Shown here: positions 1 through 8,769 of the stretch, piece after piece
Position numbering within the stretch: the stretch's first letter is position 1
Layout: the number at the start of each line of letters is the position of its first letter
NCBI RefSeq assembly: GCF_018614135.1
Contig: NZ_JAGGOW010000015.1
Location: 1 to 48,783 of the forward strand
Direction of reading: 5' to 3'
From: Streptomyces sp. ISL-66
GTDB taxonomy: Bacteria; Actinomycetota; Actinomycetes; Streptomycetales; Streptomycetaceae
DNA: 48,783 bases
The notes under the pieces: model-generated
What the model saw: only the letters and a program-made list of their open reading frames with translations
What the model was told of the DNA's origin: nothing
Database searches by the model: none
Made by a program: the position numbers and the translations under genes

Positions 1-137
1 CTTCCGCGGAGCAGCACTAGCGCCGGGTCACGCAAGCACGACGCCTTCGGCCACCGCCGGACCTCGGCCACTCGCCGGACCGGACCCCCGGTCGCGGCAC
101 GCGGCACGCTGCTCCCGACCGTCACGATGAGGGCGGG

Positions 138-998
138 CTACTTGAGCAGTCGGGACAGCCGGCGGTCCGCGAGCGGTTTGCCGCCGGTCTGACAGGTGGG
201 GCAGTACTCGAGCGAGGAGTCGGCGAAGGACACCGAGCGGACGGTGTCCCCGCACACCGGGCACGGCTCCCCCGCGCGGCCGTGCACCCGCAGCCCGCTC
301 TTCTTCTCGGCCTTCAGCCGCCCGGCGGCCACCCCGTGCGCCCGTTCGACCGCCGAGCGCAGGGTCTCCCGTACGGCCTCGTAGAGGTGGTCCACCTGTG
401 CCTCGTCGAAGGAGGCGGCCAGCTTGAAGGGGGACACCTTGGCGTGGTGGAGGATCTCGTCGCTGTACGCGTTGCCGATGCCCGCGATGACGCTCTGGTC
501 GCGCAACACCCCCTTGATCTGCCGCCGTTCACCGGCGAGCAGCGCACCGAAGGCCGCCCGGTCGAATTCCTCGGCGAGCGGGTCCGGGCCGAGCCGGGCG
601 ATGCCCGGGACCTCCCGGGGGTCGCGGACCACGTACACGGCCAGGCGCTTCTGCGTGCCCGCCTCGGTGAGGTCGAAGCCGCCGCCGCCCTCGAGTACGA
701 GGCGCAGCGCGAGCGGCCCCTTGCCGGGGCGCGGCGGCTGCGCCGGAACGTCGTCGATCCAGCGCAGCCAGCCGGCCCGTGCGAGGTGGGTGACGAGGTG
801 GAGCTCGCCGATCCGCAGGGCGAGGAACTTCCCGTACCGGGCGGTGGCCCCGGCCATCTGCCCTTCGAGCGCGGTCAGCGGCGGGTCGTACGTCTTGAGG
901 ACGCTCACGGCGAGCGGGAGGACGCGCTCGACCACCCGCCCGGCGAGGTGTTCGTCGAGGAACTCCCGCAGGGCCTCGACCTCGGGCAGCTCGGGCAT
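138..998 (-). CDS. Fpg/Nei-family DNA glycosylase/AP lyase
   Basis: Base-excision repair enzyme of 286 residues, the usual family length. The mature N-terminus reads MPELPEVE, so Pro2 would be the Schiff-base nucleophile and Glu3 the acid; this fixes the ATG at 998, preceded by a GGGGA ribosome site. The helix-two-turn-helix region is seen in IAGIGNAYSDEILHH (about residues 170-190). A C-terminal zinc finger has CPVC, then 16 residues later CPTC, just before the end. The family removes oxidised bases and nicks the resulting abasic site. Whether it prefers 8-oxoG (Fpg) or oxidised pyrimidines or abasic sites (Nei2-like) cannot be read from the sequence, so no symbol is given. It is the last leftward gene here; bases 1-137 hold nothing I recognise. 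Confidence 0.93.
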   Translation of the reverse strand: MPELPEVEALREFLDEHLAGRVVERVLPLAVSVLKTYDPPLTALEGQMAGATARYGKFLALRIGELHLVTHLARAGWLRWIDDVPAQPPRPGKGPLALRLVLEGGGGFDLTEAGTQKRLAVYVVRDPREVPGIARLGPDPLAEEFDRAAFGALLAGERRQIKGVLRDQSVIAGIGNAYSDEILHHAKVSPFKLAASFDEAQVDHLYEAVRETLRSAVERAHGVAAGRLKAEKKSGLRVHGRAGEPCPVCGDTVRSVSFADSSLEYCPTCQTGGKPLADRRLSRLLK

Positions 999-1173
999 GT
1001 CCCCAGCCTGCCGCGCCCTCAGGCGAAGCGCGAGCCGGGGACGGGGCCCGGGGAGCCGATCCGGTCGCGGGGCCCGGTGAGCCGGCCGTGGGCGAGGGCC
1101 GCGGCGTGGGGCCCGGAAGGCCGTCTCGCCCCAGGCTCGCCCCCGCTCGCCCCAGGAGGCCGGGCCGCCCGGG

Positions 1174-3237
1174 TCACGGCAGCGTGAACTCGCACCACAC
1201 GCACTTGCCGCTCCCCCGCGACTCCACGCCCCAGACGTCGGCGAGCCGGTCCACCAGCATCAGGCCACGGCCCGAGACCCCGGAGTCCCCCGCCTCGCGC
1301 CGTCTGGGCAGGGCGGAGGAGCGGTCCTCCACCTCGACCCGGAGCCGGCGTACGGGACCGTTGAGGACGCGCAGGGTCACGATCGCCGGGCCGTCCGTGT
1401 GCATGAGGGCGTTGACGATGAGCTCGTCCGCGATCAGTTCGATCTCGTCTGCCCGGTCCCGCGCGCCCCAGGCCCGTACCGCCGCGCCGATCATGTGGCG
1501 GGCCGACACCAGGGCTTCCGGGTCGCCGGGGGCCACGTGCTGCTGGAGGCGGCCGCCGCCCTGCGGGGCGGCCGCGGCCTCGCGGCGGAGCAGGAGCAGC
1601 GCCATGTCGTCGTCGCCGCCGCGGTCGTCGACGACCTCGCACAGCCGGTCGGCGAGGCTGGCCAGGTCCGCCGGTCCGGTGCGGACGAGGGAGGCGAGGA
1701 ACCGGATGCCGTCGTCGAGGTCGGCGCCGGGCTGTTCCACCAGGCCGTCCGTGCACAGCAGAAGCGTTTCTCCCGGGCCCATCTCGACCGTGGTCACCGG
1801 GTACTCCAGCCGCCCGAACTCCGCGGACAGCCCGAGCGGCATCCCGCCCTCCAGCGCGAGGCGCTCGCAGCCCCCGTCGCGGGTGCGCAGCAGGGGGTCG
1901 ATGTGGCCAGCCCGGACCAGTTGCAGCACCCCGGTCGCGAGGTCGGCCTCGACGTACGTGCAGGTCGCGAAGCGGTCGGTGTCCAGCTCGTGCAGGAAGA
2001 CGGAGGCCCGCGCCATGACGGTGGCCGGCGAGTGCCCTTCGGCGGCGTAGGCGCGCAGCACGATCCGCAGCTGTCCCATGACGGCGGCCGCGTGGGTGTC
2101 GTGTCCCTGGACGTCGCCGATGACGGCGCCGACCCGGCCTCCGGGCAGCGGGATGACGTCGTACCAGTCGCCGCCGATGTCCTGGCCCATCCGGGCCGAG
2201 CGGTACCGTACGGCGATCTCGGCGCCCGGCACGGAGGGGATGCGGCGCGGCAGCATCGCCTGCTGCAGCCCTTCCGCCAGGTCGTGCTCCTGCTCCAGGA
2301 GCATCGCCCGCTGCAGGCTCTGCGCGATGCTGCTGCCGAGCGCGACGAGCAGGTTCCGCTCTTCCTGGGTGAAGCCGTCCTTGTCCTGGTAGAGCAGGCC
2401 GATCGCGCCGATCGGACGGGCCTGGGCGATCAGTGGCAGGTAGGCGGCCGCCGAGATGTGCATGTACGAGATCTGCGCCCAGAGCCCGGGGTACCCGGAG
2501 GCGAACTCGGCCGCGGAGTCCAGGAAGCGCGGCTGGAGCGAGCGGACGACCTCGCTCATCGGGTACTGCTCGTCGATGCGGGTGTAGCGGGTGCCGGGGA
2601 CGAAACTGCCCGCCGGGCCCTCGGCCACGAGGTGGATCCGGCCGGCTTCGACCAGGCCCATGACCATGCCCATGGAGCCGAGCCGTTCCAGGCCGTGGGC
2701 GTCGCCGAGCGCGTCGATGACGTCCTGGACGGTACGGGCGTGCGCGAGCGCGGCGGTGGTGCTCTCGACCACGGACGTCTGGCGGCGGCGCTCCTCGTCG
2801 AGCCCGAGGCGTTCGGCGGAATGGCTGAGTTCCTCGGTGGCGTCGCGGACGATGCCGATGATCCGGTACGGGCGGCCCTGCGGACCGCGCACGACGCGGC
2901 CCTGGGTGTGCGTCCAGCGCAGCCGGCCGTCGTGGCAGCGGATGCGGAAGTAGGCGCCGTAGCTGTCCACGCCGCTCTTGAGGGCCGAGGAGACGAGGGC
3001 GTCGAGCCGGACGGCCTCGGCGGGCGGGACGCGCGGCGCGAGGGATTCGGGCCGGCCGTCGTACTCCGCGGGGGTGGTGTCGAAGACGTCGAGACCGGCG
3101 GAGTCCATGTGCATGAGACCGGTGACCAGGTCCCAGTCGAAACTGCCCATGCGATTCAGCGCGAGCGACCGGTCCGCGTGCGCGGGCCAGTCGTCCGGCA
3201 GCGATACGGCGGTCGGCACCGGTCCACCATGACACAC
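1174..3237 (-). CDS. PAS-GAF-PP2C (SpoIIE-type) phosphatase with C-terminal anti-sigma-type ATPase
   Basis: Cytoplasmic signalling protein of about 687 residues. Domains in order: PAS (about 25-135, a PAS_3-like DGRLRWTHTQGRV strand), GAF (150-320), PP2C/SpoIIE phosphatase (335-545, with GQDIGGDWYDVIPL and GDVQGHDTHAAAVMG carrying metal-binding Asp residues) and a HATPase_c domain (565-687, N-box ELIADELIVNALMH, G-box SGRGLMLVDRLAD). This is the Streptomyces RsbU/RsbW-like fusion, expected to dephosphorylate or phosphorylate an anti-sigma antagonist in response to an unknown ligand. The start is uncertain: GTG 3237 or GTG 3219 are both in frame with weak ribosome sites. It lies 7 bp after the DUF6777 lipoprotein stop, so the two are probably cotranscribed. 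No partner sigma or antagonist gene is nearby. Confidence 0.9.
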   Translation of the reverse strand: MCHGGPVPTAVSLPDDWPAHADRSLALNRMGSFDWDLVTGLMHMDSAGLDVFDTTPAEYDGRPESLAPRVPPAEAVRLDALVSSALKSGVDSYGAYFRIRCHDGRLRWTHTQGRVVRGPQGRPYRIIGIVRDATEELSHSAERLGLDEERRRQTSVVESTTAALAHARTVQDVIDALGDAHGLERLGSMGMVMGLVEAGRIHLVAEGPAGSFVPGTRYTRIDEQYPMSEVVRSLQPRFLDSAAEFASGYPGLWAQISYMHISAAAYLPLIAQARPIGAIGLLYQDKDGFTQEERNLLVALGSSIAQSLQRAMLLEQEHDLAEGLQQAMLPRRIPSVPGAEIAVRYRSARMGQDIGGDWYDVIPLPGGRVGAVIGDVQGHDTHAAAVMGQLRIVLRAYAAEGHSPATVMARASVFLHELDTDRFATCTYVEADLATGVLQLVRAGHIDPLLRTRDGGCERLALEGGMPLGLSAEFGRLEYPVTTVEMGPGETLLLCTDGLVEQPGADLDDGIRFLASLVRTGPADLASLADRLCEVVDDRGGDDDMALLLLRREAAAAPQGGGRLQQHVAPGDPEALVSARHMIGAAVRAWGARDRADEIELIADELIVNALMHTDGPAIVTLRVLNGPVRRLRVEVEDRSSALPRRREAGDSGVSGRGLMLVDRLADVWGVESRGSGKCVWCEFTLP

Positions 3238-3244
3238 CGGCCGG

Positions 3245-4543
3245 TCAGGCGCTCTCCAGGTACGGGGCGTCGTACGGCGGCGTGCTCTGCTGGTCGGGGA
3301 CCGCGTAGGGATCGGCGTACGGGTCGGTGCTCGGGTCGGTGTTCGGGTCGTAGGGCGCGTGGGGGTCGCTCGGCTGCGGGGACACGCCGTCGGGGCCCAC
3401 CGGGATCCCCTGGTCGCCGGGCGTCTGGCCGGGCAGGTCGGACGGGAGGTCCGTGGGTGCGTCCGTGGGTGCGTCCGAGGGGATGTCGGTGGGGGTGTTC
3501 GGGGGCAGGCCGGTGCCGGGCGGCGGGGCCGTCGGCGGCTGCGTGGGGGCCGCGGGGGTGTTCGGCACGGTCTGCGGGGAGCTCGGTGGGCAGTCGGACG
3601 CGCCGGGGGCGGGAGCCTGGCTCGGGGCGGCGCCGGTGGTGGGCGGCGAGGTGCGGGCGAGGCTGTTGCTGTCCGGGGTCGGGCACGGATCGCCCGGCGT
3701 GGTGCCGGGCGGGGTGGCTGGCCCGGCGGGGATGCCCTCGCCCGGGTCGTACGGGGGCGGGTTCCGCGGGGCGCGGTCCTGGGCTCCGTCGTCGCCGGTC
3801 TTGCGCTCGATCCAGGTGTTGTTGGCGATGTTGACGATCACCAGGTTGTTGATCACCTGCGCGGTCGGCTCGATGACGACGACCTGGTTGGGCTGGTAGC
3901 CGGTCCAGGCGTCGCCCTTGAGCACGGGGGCACCCGTGGCGGTGCGCGGCGCGGCCAGCGGGTTTCCGCAGGCGCAGCGGACCCGGGGCATTCCGTGGTC
4001 GTCGACGAGGACGGCCGTGCCGGCCTGGAGGACGGACTGGAAGGCGTTCGGGTTGCCGTCGGCGAACCCGTGGTTGGTCACCCGGGTGTCGGCGCGCAGG
4101 ACGACCGGGGTCAGGCCGCGCAGGAACTCGGGGATCTGCGTCCGCTCCACCTGGGAGGCCTCGGCGAAGGCCCGGGCCTTGGCGTCGTCCACGGTGAGGG
4201 ACTGGACCTGGGCTTCGACGTCGCAGCTGCCGAGGCGCTGGGTTCCGCCGTACAGGCCGGGGGTGGCCGCGTTGATGGTGCGGATGCCCTGTCCGGTCGG
4301 GTTGGGCAGCGGGGGCTGCACGGGTGCGGACTCGGCGGTGGCGGAGGAGGAGGTGAAGGGGTCGGGGCCGGCCGAGGCGACGGGCTGGAGGTGGACCTCC
4401 TGGCTTTCGGCGGCGGCGCCCTTGGTCTGTCCCTCGTCTCCGGAGGCGCCGCAGGCCGCGGCGAAGAGTCCGAGGACCGTGAAGAGGGCCGCGCGGGCCG
4501 GTGCGTGACGACGCGGCGCCTGACGACGTGTCGGTGCGTGCAC
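3245..4543 (-). CDS. DUF6777-type secreted lipoprotein
   Basis: 432 residues from GTG 4543, chosen because GGGAG lies 8 bases upstream and the reading continues straight into a lipoprotein signal (LFTVLGLFAAAC, Cys as lipid anchor). The conserved part (about residues 50-270) contains PNPTGQGIRTINAATPGLYG, VRCACGNPL and a segment ending in NTWIERKTG, which I associate with the actinobacterial DUF6777 family. From about residue 275 it is a Pro/Thr/Asp-rich low-complexity tail with DAPTDAPTDLPSDLP-like repeats, probably spanning the wall. Function unknown. It is 7 bp upstream of the phosphatase gene on the same strand, so the pair may form a surface sensor and cytoplasmic output unit; that is inference. 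The open frame upstream of 4543 is non-coding shadow. Confidence 0.8.
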   Translation of the reverse strand: MHAPTRRQAPRRHAPARAALFTVLGLFAAACGASGDEGQTKGAAAESQEVHLQPVASAGPDPFTSSSATAESAPVQPPLPNPTGQGIRTINAATPGLYGGTQRLGSCDVEAQVQSLTVDDAKARAFAEASQVERTQIPEFLRGLTPVVLRADTRVTNHGFADGNPNAFQSVLQAGTAVLVDDHGMPRVRCACGNPLAAPRTATGAPVLKGDAWTGYQPNQVVVIEPTAQVINNLVIVNIANNTWIERKTGDDGAQDRAPRNPPPYDPGEGIPAGPATPPGTTPGDPCPTPDSNSLARTSPPTTGAAPSQAPAPGASDCPPSSPQTVPNTPAAPTQPPTAPPPGTGLPPNTPTDIPSDAPTDAPTDLPSDLPGQTPGDQGIPVGPDGVSPQPSDPHAPYDPNTDPSTDPYADPYAVPDQQSTPPYDAPYLESA

Positions 4544-4634
4544 GTTGCATCTCCCTGTTCGCCCCGGTTGCTCCCTCTTGTCTGCCGTATGTACGCGTTC
4601 ACCGCAACCGGAGGGCCGGGAGCCCGACCCAGTA

Positions 4635-4688
4635 TTGAACATGTTCAAGGAACCCTCTAAGCTCACGACCGTGAGCTGAACGCGTTCA
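4635..4688. promoter_or_regulatory. Two GAACNNGTTC palindromes flanking a hairpin repeat in a divergent promoter region
   Basis: TTGAACATGTTCAA (4635-4648) and TGAACGCGTTCA (4677-4688) are perfect palindromes sharing the core GAACNNGTTC, with centres 41 bp apart (about four helical turns). Exactly between them is a further inverted repeat, GCTCAC/GTGAGC (4661-4676). They lie in the 174-bp gap between the DUF6777 lipoprotein and the YndJ operon. The spacing suggests cooperative binding by a dimeric repressor, for example TetR-like. No regulator gene is adjacent. Confidence 0.55.
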
Positions 4689-4717
4689 AAGTGTTCACCC
4701 GGGGAGGGGAGTCCAAG

Positions 4718-5587
4718 GTGACGGTGCTGGTGAATCTGATCGTCACCTTGGGCATGCTCTACGTGGTCCCGGGCGGCCTGCGCCTGATCGACCCGGTCCG
4801 GCTGCGCCGCACGGCCCGGCTCTGGCCGCTGCTCGCGGCCCCCGGCGCGGTGTGCCTCTGGCTGCCGCGCGGCGCCCCCGCCACGATCCTCGCCGCACTG
4901 TACGCGGCGGCCACCGTCTCCCTGGCGGCCAGGGCCCCGGCCCGGCTGCTGCGGACCGGCCCGCTCCGACAGGGCCCGGGCCGTCTCGCTCCCGCCGAGG
5001 CCGCCGTGCTCACCGCGCTGGTCTCGCCCTCGGTCGCCGGAACGGCGCTGGTGGCCGAACGCGCCGGATACCGGCTCTTCGGATTCGACCTCGACATCCT
5101 GGCGCTGACCGTGCCGCACTTCCACTTCGCCGGCTTCACGGCCGCCCTCGTCGCCGGGCTCGTGTGCCGGGCCGCCTCGCCCGGCCGACTCGCCCGATGG
5201 GCCGCGTACAGCGTTCCTGCGGGCACCCTCCTCGTCCTCCTCGGCTACTTCGTCGACGACTGGGCCGAGCTGGTGGGCGCGGTGACGTTGACCGGCGGGA
5301 TGTGGGCGGTGGCCCTGCTGACCTGGCGGGACATCCGCCCCGGCGCCGGCGACCGAGACCGGCTCACCGGCGCGCTGCTCTCGGTCTCGGCCGCCGTACT
5401 GGTGGCCACCATGCTGCTCGCCCTGTGGTGGGCGCTCGGCGAGGCCACCGGGATCACGCACCCCACCTTGACCTGGATGGCCGCGACCCACGGTCTCGGC
5501 AACGCCCTCGGATTCGCCCTGTGTTCCCTGCTCGCCTGGCGCCGGCTGACCGCCGGCCGAGCTCCCCGAACGGAGACCGTGACATGA
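4718..5587 (+). CDS. YndJ-family membrane protein
   Basis: 289 residues from GTG 4718, preferred over GTG 4691 because a strong GGGGAGGGGAG ribosome site ends 6 bases before it, and the upstream GTG lies next to an operator. The protein is almost entirely hydrophobic, with about seven or eight membrane segments (VNLIVTLGMLYVVPGG, LWPLLAAPGAVCLWLP, LLSVSAAVLVATMLLALWWAL and others). HFHFAGFTAALVAGL is the pattern I associate with the YndJ family, followed by a final segment containing THGLGNALGFALCSLLAW. Function unproven; an integral cytoplasmic-membrane protein. It overlaps the next gene by ATGA, so the YndJ-DUF1990-LMF genes are translationally coupled. Confidence 0.75.
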   Translation: MTVLVNLIVTLGMLYVVPGGLRLIDPVRLRRTARLWPLLAAPGAVCLWLPRGAPATILAALYAAATVSLAARAPARLLRTGPLRQGPGRLAPAEAAVLTALVSPSVAGTALVAERAGYRLFGFDLDILALTVPHFHFAGFTAALVAGLVCRAASPGRLARWAAYSVPAGTLLVLLGYFVDDWAELVGAVTLTGGMWAVALLTWRDIRPGAGDRDRLTGALLSVSAAVLVATMLLALWWALGEATGITHPTLTWMAATHGLGNALGFALCSLLAWRRLTAGRAPRTETVT

Positions 5588-6189
5588 CCCGCCTCATCGG
5601 CGAAGGCCGCAGCACCTTCAACTACCCCGACCGGGGAGCCACGGCCCGCAGGCCGCTCCCCGCCGGATACCACTTCACCCACCACCGCACCCGGGTCGGA
5701 TACGGCCGGGCCGCCTTCGCCGCCGCCGGCGAGGCCGTCACCACCTTCCGCGCGCACCGCGGCTCCGGCATGCTCGTCGAGGCCGTGACGGGCCCCGGCC
5801 GGCCCGTCCGTCCCGGCGACCGGGTGGTCGTCGGCATCGGCATCGGCCCGCTGCGGATCGACGCTCCGTGCGAGGTGATCTGGACGGCGTACGAACCCCG
5901 GCGGACCGGGTTCGCCTACGGAACCCTGAGCGGCCACCCCGAAAGCGGCGAGGAGTCCTTCGTCGTCGACATGGACGCGGCCGGCGCGGTGTGGTTCGAG
6001 GTCACCGCCTTCAGCCGCCCCGCGAGCTGGTACACCCGGCTCGCGGGCCCGGTGATCCCCTTCCTCCAGCTGCGCTACGCCCGCCTGCTCGGACGCCACG
6101 TCCGCAAGCTGGCCGTGGAGCCCCGGCCCGCCGGATACTGGAGGCGATGGACTGGTTCACGGCGCCCGGATACTGGCTGGGCCGGCTGA
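5584..6189 (+). CDS. DUF1990 (UPF0548) family protein
   Basis: 201 residues. The ATG at 5584 overlaps the YndJ stop (ATGA). Features match the DUF1990 family: NYPDRGAT near the N-terminus, GYHFTHHRTRVGYG, VVVGIGIGPLRIDAPCEVIW, GTLSGHPESGEESF and FEVTAFSRPASWYTRLAGP, ending near FLQLRYARLLGRHVRKL. No signal peptide or membrane helix is visible, so it is probably cytoplasmic. Biochemical role unknown. Its 3' end overlaps the lipase maturation factor gene by 43 bp in another frame, supporting one transcript. The three-gene association suggests a membrane-lipid or envelope role; that is inference. Confidence 0.82.
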   Translation: MTRLIGEGRSTFNYPDRGATARRPLPAGYHFTHHRTRVGYGRAAFAAAGEAVTTFRAHRGSGMLVEAVTGPGRPVRPGDRVVVGIGIGPLRIDAPCEVIWTAYEPRRTGFAYGTLSGHPESGEESFVVDMDAAGAVWFEVTAFSRPASWYTRLAGPVIPFLQLRYARLLGRHVRKLAVEPRPAGYWRRWTGSRRPDTGWAG

Positions 6190-7640
6190 TCTTCCAGCGG
6201 GCCCTGGCCGGCGTCTACCTGGTCGCCTTCGCCGGGGCCGCCCTGCAGTTCAGGGCGCTCATCGGAGCCAACGGCATGCTGCCCGTGCCGCGGTACGTGC
6301 GCCACGTGCCGTTCCGGCGCGCCCCGAGCCTGTTCCAGCTCCACTACAGTGACCGGTTCTTCGCCGCCTGCGCCTGGACCGGGGCCCTACTGGCGGCCGC
6401 CCTCGCCGCCGGGGCCGGGGACCGCGTGCCGCTGGGCGCGGCGATGGCGGTGTGGGCGCTGCTGTGGGTGCTGTACCTGTCCATCGTGAACGTGGGGCAG
6501 ACCTGGTACTCCTTCGGCTGGGAGTCGCTGCTGCTGGAGGCCGGTTTCCTGGCCGTCTTCCTCGGCAACGCGCGGGCCGGGCCGCCGGTGCTGGTGCTGT
6601 GGCTGCTGCGCTGGGTGGTCTTCCGGGTGGAGTTCGGCGCGGGGCTGATCAAGATGCGGGGCGACGCCTGCTGGCGGAAACTCACCTGCCTGTACTTCCA
6701 TCACGAGACGCAGCCGATGCCGGGACCGCTCAGCTGGTTCTTCCACCACCTGCCGAAGCCGGTGCACCGGGTGGAGTGCGCCGCCAACCACGTGACCCAG
6801 CTGGTCGTCCCGGTCCTGCTGTTCGCCCCGCAGCCCGTGGCCTCGTACGCGGCCGCCGCCATCGTGGCGACGCAGCTGTGGCTGGTGCTGTCGGGAAACT
6901 TCGCCTGGCTGAACTGGCTGACGATCACGCTCGCCCTGCCGGCCGTCGATTTCGGCGTGTTCACGGCCGACCCCGCCGTGGGCGCGCCACCGGAAGCGGC
7001 CTCCCGGACCGGTCCGCTCTGGTACGTGGTCCTCGTGTGCGCGGTGACCGCGCTGGTGCTGGTCCTGAGCCGGCACCCGGTGGTCAACATGATCTCGCGC
7101 CGCCAGGTGATGAACCGCTCCTTCGACCCGCTCCACCTGGTCAACGCCTACGGGGCGTTCGGCACGGTGGGGCGGATCCGCGAGGAGGTGGTGGTGGAGG
7201 GCACCGCCGACCGGGCGCCCCGGGAGGACGGCGCGTGGCGGGAGTACGGGTTCAAGGGGAAGCCGGGCGAAGTGCGCCGGATCCCGCGCCAGTTCGCCCC
7301 GTACCACCTGCGGCTGGACTGGCTGATGTGGTTCGCGGCGCTCTCCCCCGCCTACGCGCGGGACTGGTTCGGGCCGTTCGTCGAGCGGCTGCTGGCCGGC
7401 GACCGGGACACGCTGCGGCTGATCCGCCACAACCCCTTCCCGGACGCCCCGCCGCGCTTCGTCCGGGCACGGCTGTACCGCTACCGGTTCACGACCTGGC
7501 GGGAGCTGCGCGAGACGGGGGCGTGGTGGCACCGGACGCTGGTGCGCGAGTACCTGCCGGCGACCCGGCTCGCGAAGGAGCCCGGTTCCCGTGCCGCGCG
7601 GGCGCCGCGCCGGGGCGGCGGGCCCTCAGAGCCCGAGTAG
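6147..7640 (+). CDS. Lipase maturation factor (LMF1-like) family membrane protein
   Basis: 497 residues. ATG 6147 follows GGAGG and starts MDWFTAPGYWLGRLIFQRAL, a typical N-terminus of the family. Several membrane helices fill the first 340 residues, with family hallmarks WYSFGWESLLLEAGFLA, WLLRWVVFRVEFGAGLIKMRG, CWRKLTCLYFHHETQPMP and NWLTITLALPAVD. The C-terminal soluble part carries YGAFGTVGRIREEVVVEG, EYGFKGKPG and PRQFAPYHLRLDWLMWFAA. In animals LMF1 helps lipases fold in the ER; the bacterial role is not established. Last gene of the YndJ-DUF1990-LMF operon, overlapping the convergent epimerase gene by 15 bp. Confidence 0.88.
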   Translation: MDWFTAPGYWLGRLIFQRALAGVYLVAFAGAALQFRALIGANGMLPVPRYVRHVPFRRAPSLFQLHYSDRFFAACAWTGALLAAALAAGAGDRVPLGAAMAVWALLWVLYLSIVNVGQTWYSFGWESLLLEAGFLAVFLGNARAGPPVLVLWLLRWVVFRVEFGAGLIKMRGDACWRKLTCLYFHHETQPMPGPLSWFFHHLPKPVHRVECAANHVTQLVVPVLLFAPQPVASYAAAAIVATQLWLVLSGNFAWLNWLTITLALPAVDFGVFTADPAVGAPPEAASRTGPLWYVVLVCAVTALVLVLSRHPVVNMISRRQVMNRSFDPLHLVNAYGAFGTVGRIREEVVVEGTADRAPREDGAWREYGFKGKPGEVRRIPRQFAPYHLRLDWLMWFAALSPAYARDWFGPFVERLLAGDRDTLRLIRHNPFPDAPPRFVRARLYRYRFTTWRELRETGAWWHRTLVREYLPATRLAKEPGSRAARAPRRGGGPSEPE

Positions 7641-8609
7641 TGCGGCCTCCTTCTCCGGCGATATGCCCGGGGCCGGCCGGTCGGGGCGCTGCGGCGCGGC
7701 CCCGCGGAGCCCGCGGAGCCAGGCCCAGGTGTCGGCGACCGTCTCCTCGACCGGCCGGCACTTCAGGCCCGCGGCGAGCACCTTGGTGACGTCGCCGCCG
7801 AACATGAAGTCGTGCAGTTCGCCCTCGGGGAGCCAGATGGGCAGCTCGGTCCAGGGCGCCACGCCTGCTTCCGCGATCCGAGCCGGGTCGGTCCAGCGGA
7901 ACTCGGCAGCGCCGCCCGTCGCGGCCGCGCAGGCGTCGAGGAGGGTGCCCATCGTGGCGTGACCGAGGGGGGAGACGACGTTGAAGGGGCCGCCGCGTCC
8001 GGCCTCGGAGGCGTCCAGCGTCCAGCGCGCGAGGTCGCGCACGTCGATGTACTGGAGCGGGAGGCCGGGCGTACCGGGGGCGAGTACCGGGCCGCCCCTG
8101 GCGACGCGGTTGAGCCACCAGGGCAGCCGGCCGACGTTCTCGTACGGGCCGAGGATGAGCCCGGCCCGGGCCAGCAGGGCGCGGTCCCCGAAAGCGTCCA
8201 GGACGGCCAGCTCGGCCCCGCGCTTGTCCTCGGCGTAGGCGGTGGCCCCGGCGTCGGGCGAGCCGTCGACCAGCGGGCCGTCCTCGTCCAGCCCGGCCGG
8301 GGCCGGGTAGGAGTACACGGAGCGACTGGACACGTACGCGTACCGGCCCACGCGGTCGGCGAGGAGCCGGGCGCTGTCGCGGACGGCAGTGGGGGCGCCG
8401 CCCCAGGTGTCGACGACGAGGTCCCACTCCCCCTCGGCGAGCGCGTCCAGGCCGCCGGGGGCGGTGCGGTCCCCGTGCAGGGCCGCGGTTCCGGGCGGTG
8501 GTGCGTGGTGCCCGCGGTGGAAGACGGCCACCTCCCAGCCGCGCTCCAGGGCGTCTTCGGTGATCGCGCGTCCGACGAATTCGGTCCCGCCCAGCATCAG
8601 CAGCTTCAT
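7626..8609 (-). CDS. NAD-dependent epimerase/dehydratase (extended SDR)
   Basis: 327 residues from ATG 8609, chosen because the Rossmann motif starts immediately (MKLLMLGGTEFVGRA); upstream in-frame residues look non-coding. The nucleotide-binding GGTEFVG and the catalytic YAEDK (Tyr-x-x-x-Lys) are visible, with RYAYVSSRSVYSY providing the active-site Ser strand and GPYENVGRLPWWLNRVARGG typical of the family. The C-terminal region (YIDVRDLARWTLD, FNVVSPLG) matches NAD(P)-binding reductases close to isoflavone-reductase or CSP41-like proteins. Substrate unknown. Convergent with, and overlapping, the LMF gene. No terminator hairpin is possible between them except within coding sequence. Confidence 0.85.
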   Translation of the reverse strand: MKLLMLGGTEFVGRAITEDALERGWEVAVFHRGHHAPPPGTAALHGDRTAPGGLDALAEGEWDLVVDTWGGAPTAVRDSARLLADRVGRYAYVSSRSVYSYPAPAGLDEDGPLVDGSPDAGATAYAEDKRGAELAVLDAFGDRALLARAGLILGPYENVGRLPWWLNRVARGGPVLAPGTPGLPLQYIDVRDLARWTLDASEAGRGGPFNVVSPLGHATMGTLLDACAAATGGAAEFRWTDPARIAEAGVAPWTELPIWLPEGELHDFMFGGDVTKVLAAGLKCRPVEETVADTWAWLRGLRGAAPQRPDRPAPGISPEKEAALLGL

Positions 8610-8698
8610 GCAGGTAAGCGTGGACCCGGCAGGGGGGCGGGCGTAACCCTTGATCGCCCACAGCGATGACGCTGACGGCGTACGCGTCGGGGGAACCA

Positions 8699-8734
8699 TT
8701 CGAGCCCCCGCGCCGGTCGGCGCGGGGGCTCGAA
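8699..8734 (-). terminator. Perfect 16-bp stem-loop terminator after the 58-aa gene
   Basis: The arms TTCGAGCCCCCGCGCC (8699-8714) and GGCGCGGGGGCTCGAA (8719-8734) pair perfectly around the loop GGTC. It lies 36 bases beyond the stop codon of the small leftward gene and upstream of the epimerase start, so it should separate the two transcripts. There is no U-tract, as is usual in Streptomyces. Confidence 0.85.
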
Positions 8735-8769
8735 ACGCTCGGGGGTCTTGACGCCCCCGGGGGCAGCGA

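Noticed and set aside
4544..5491. Long leftward extension of the DUF6777 frame (to 748 aa)
   Set aside because: It is antisense to the YndJ gene, has no conserved content, and the signal peptide with ribosome site starts at 4543.
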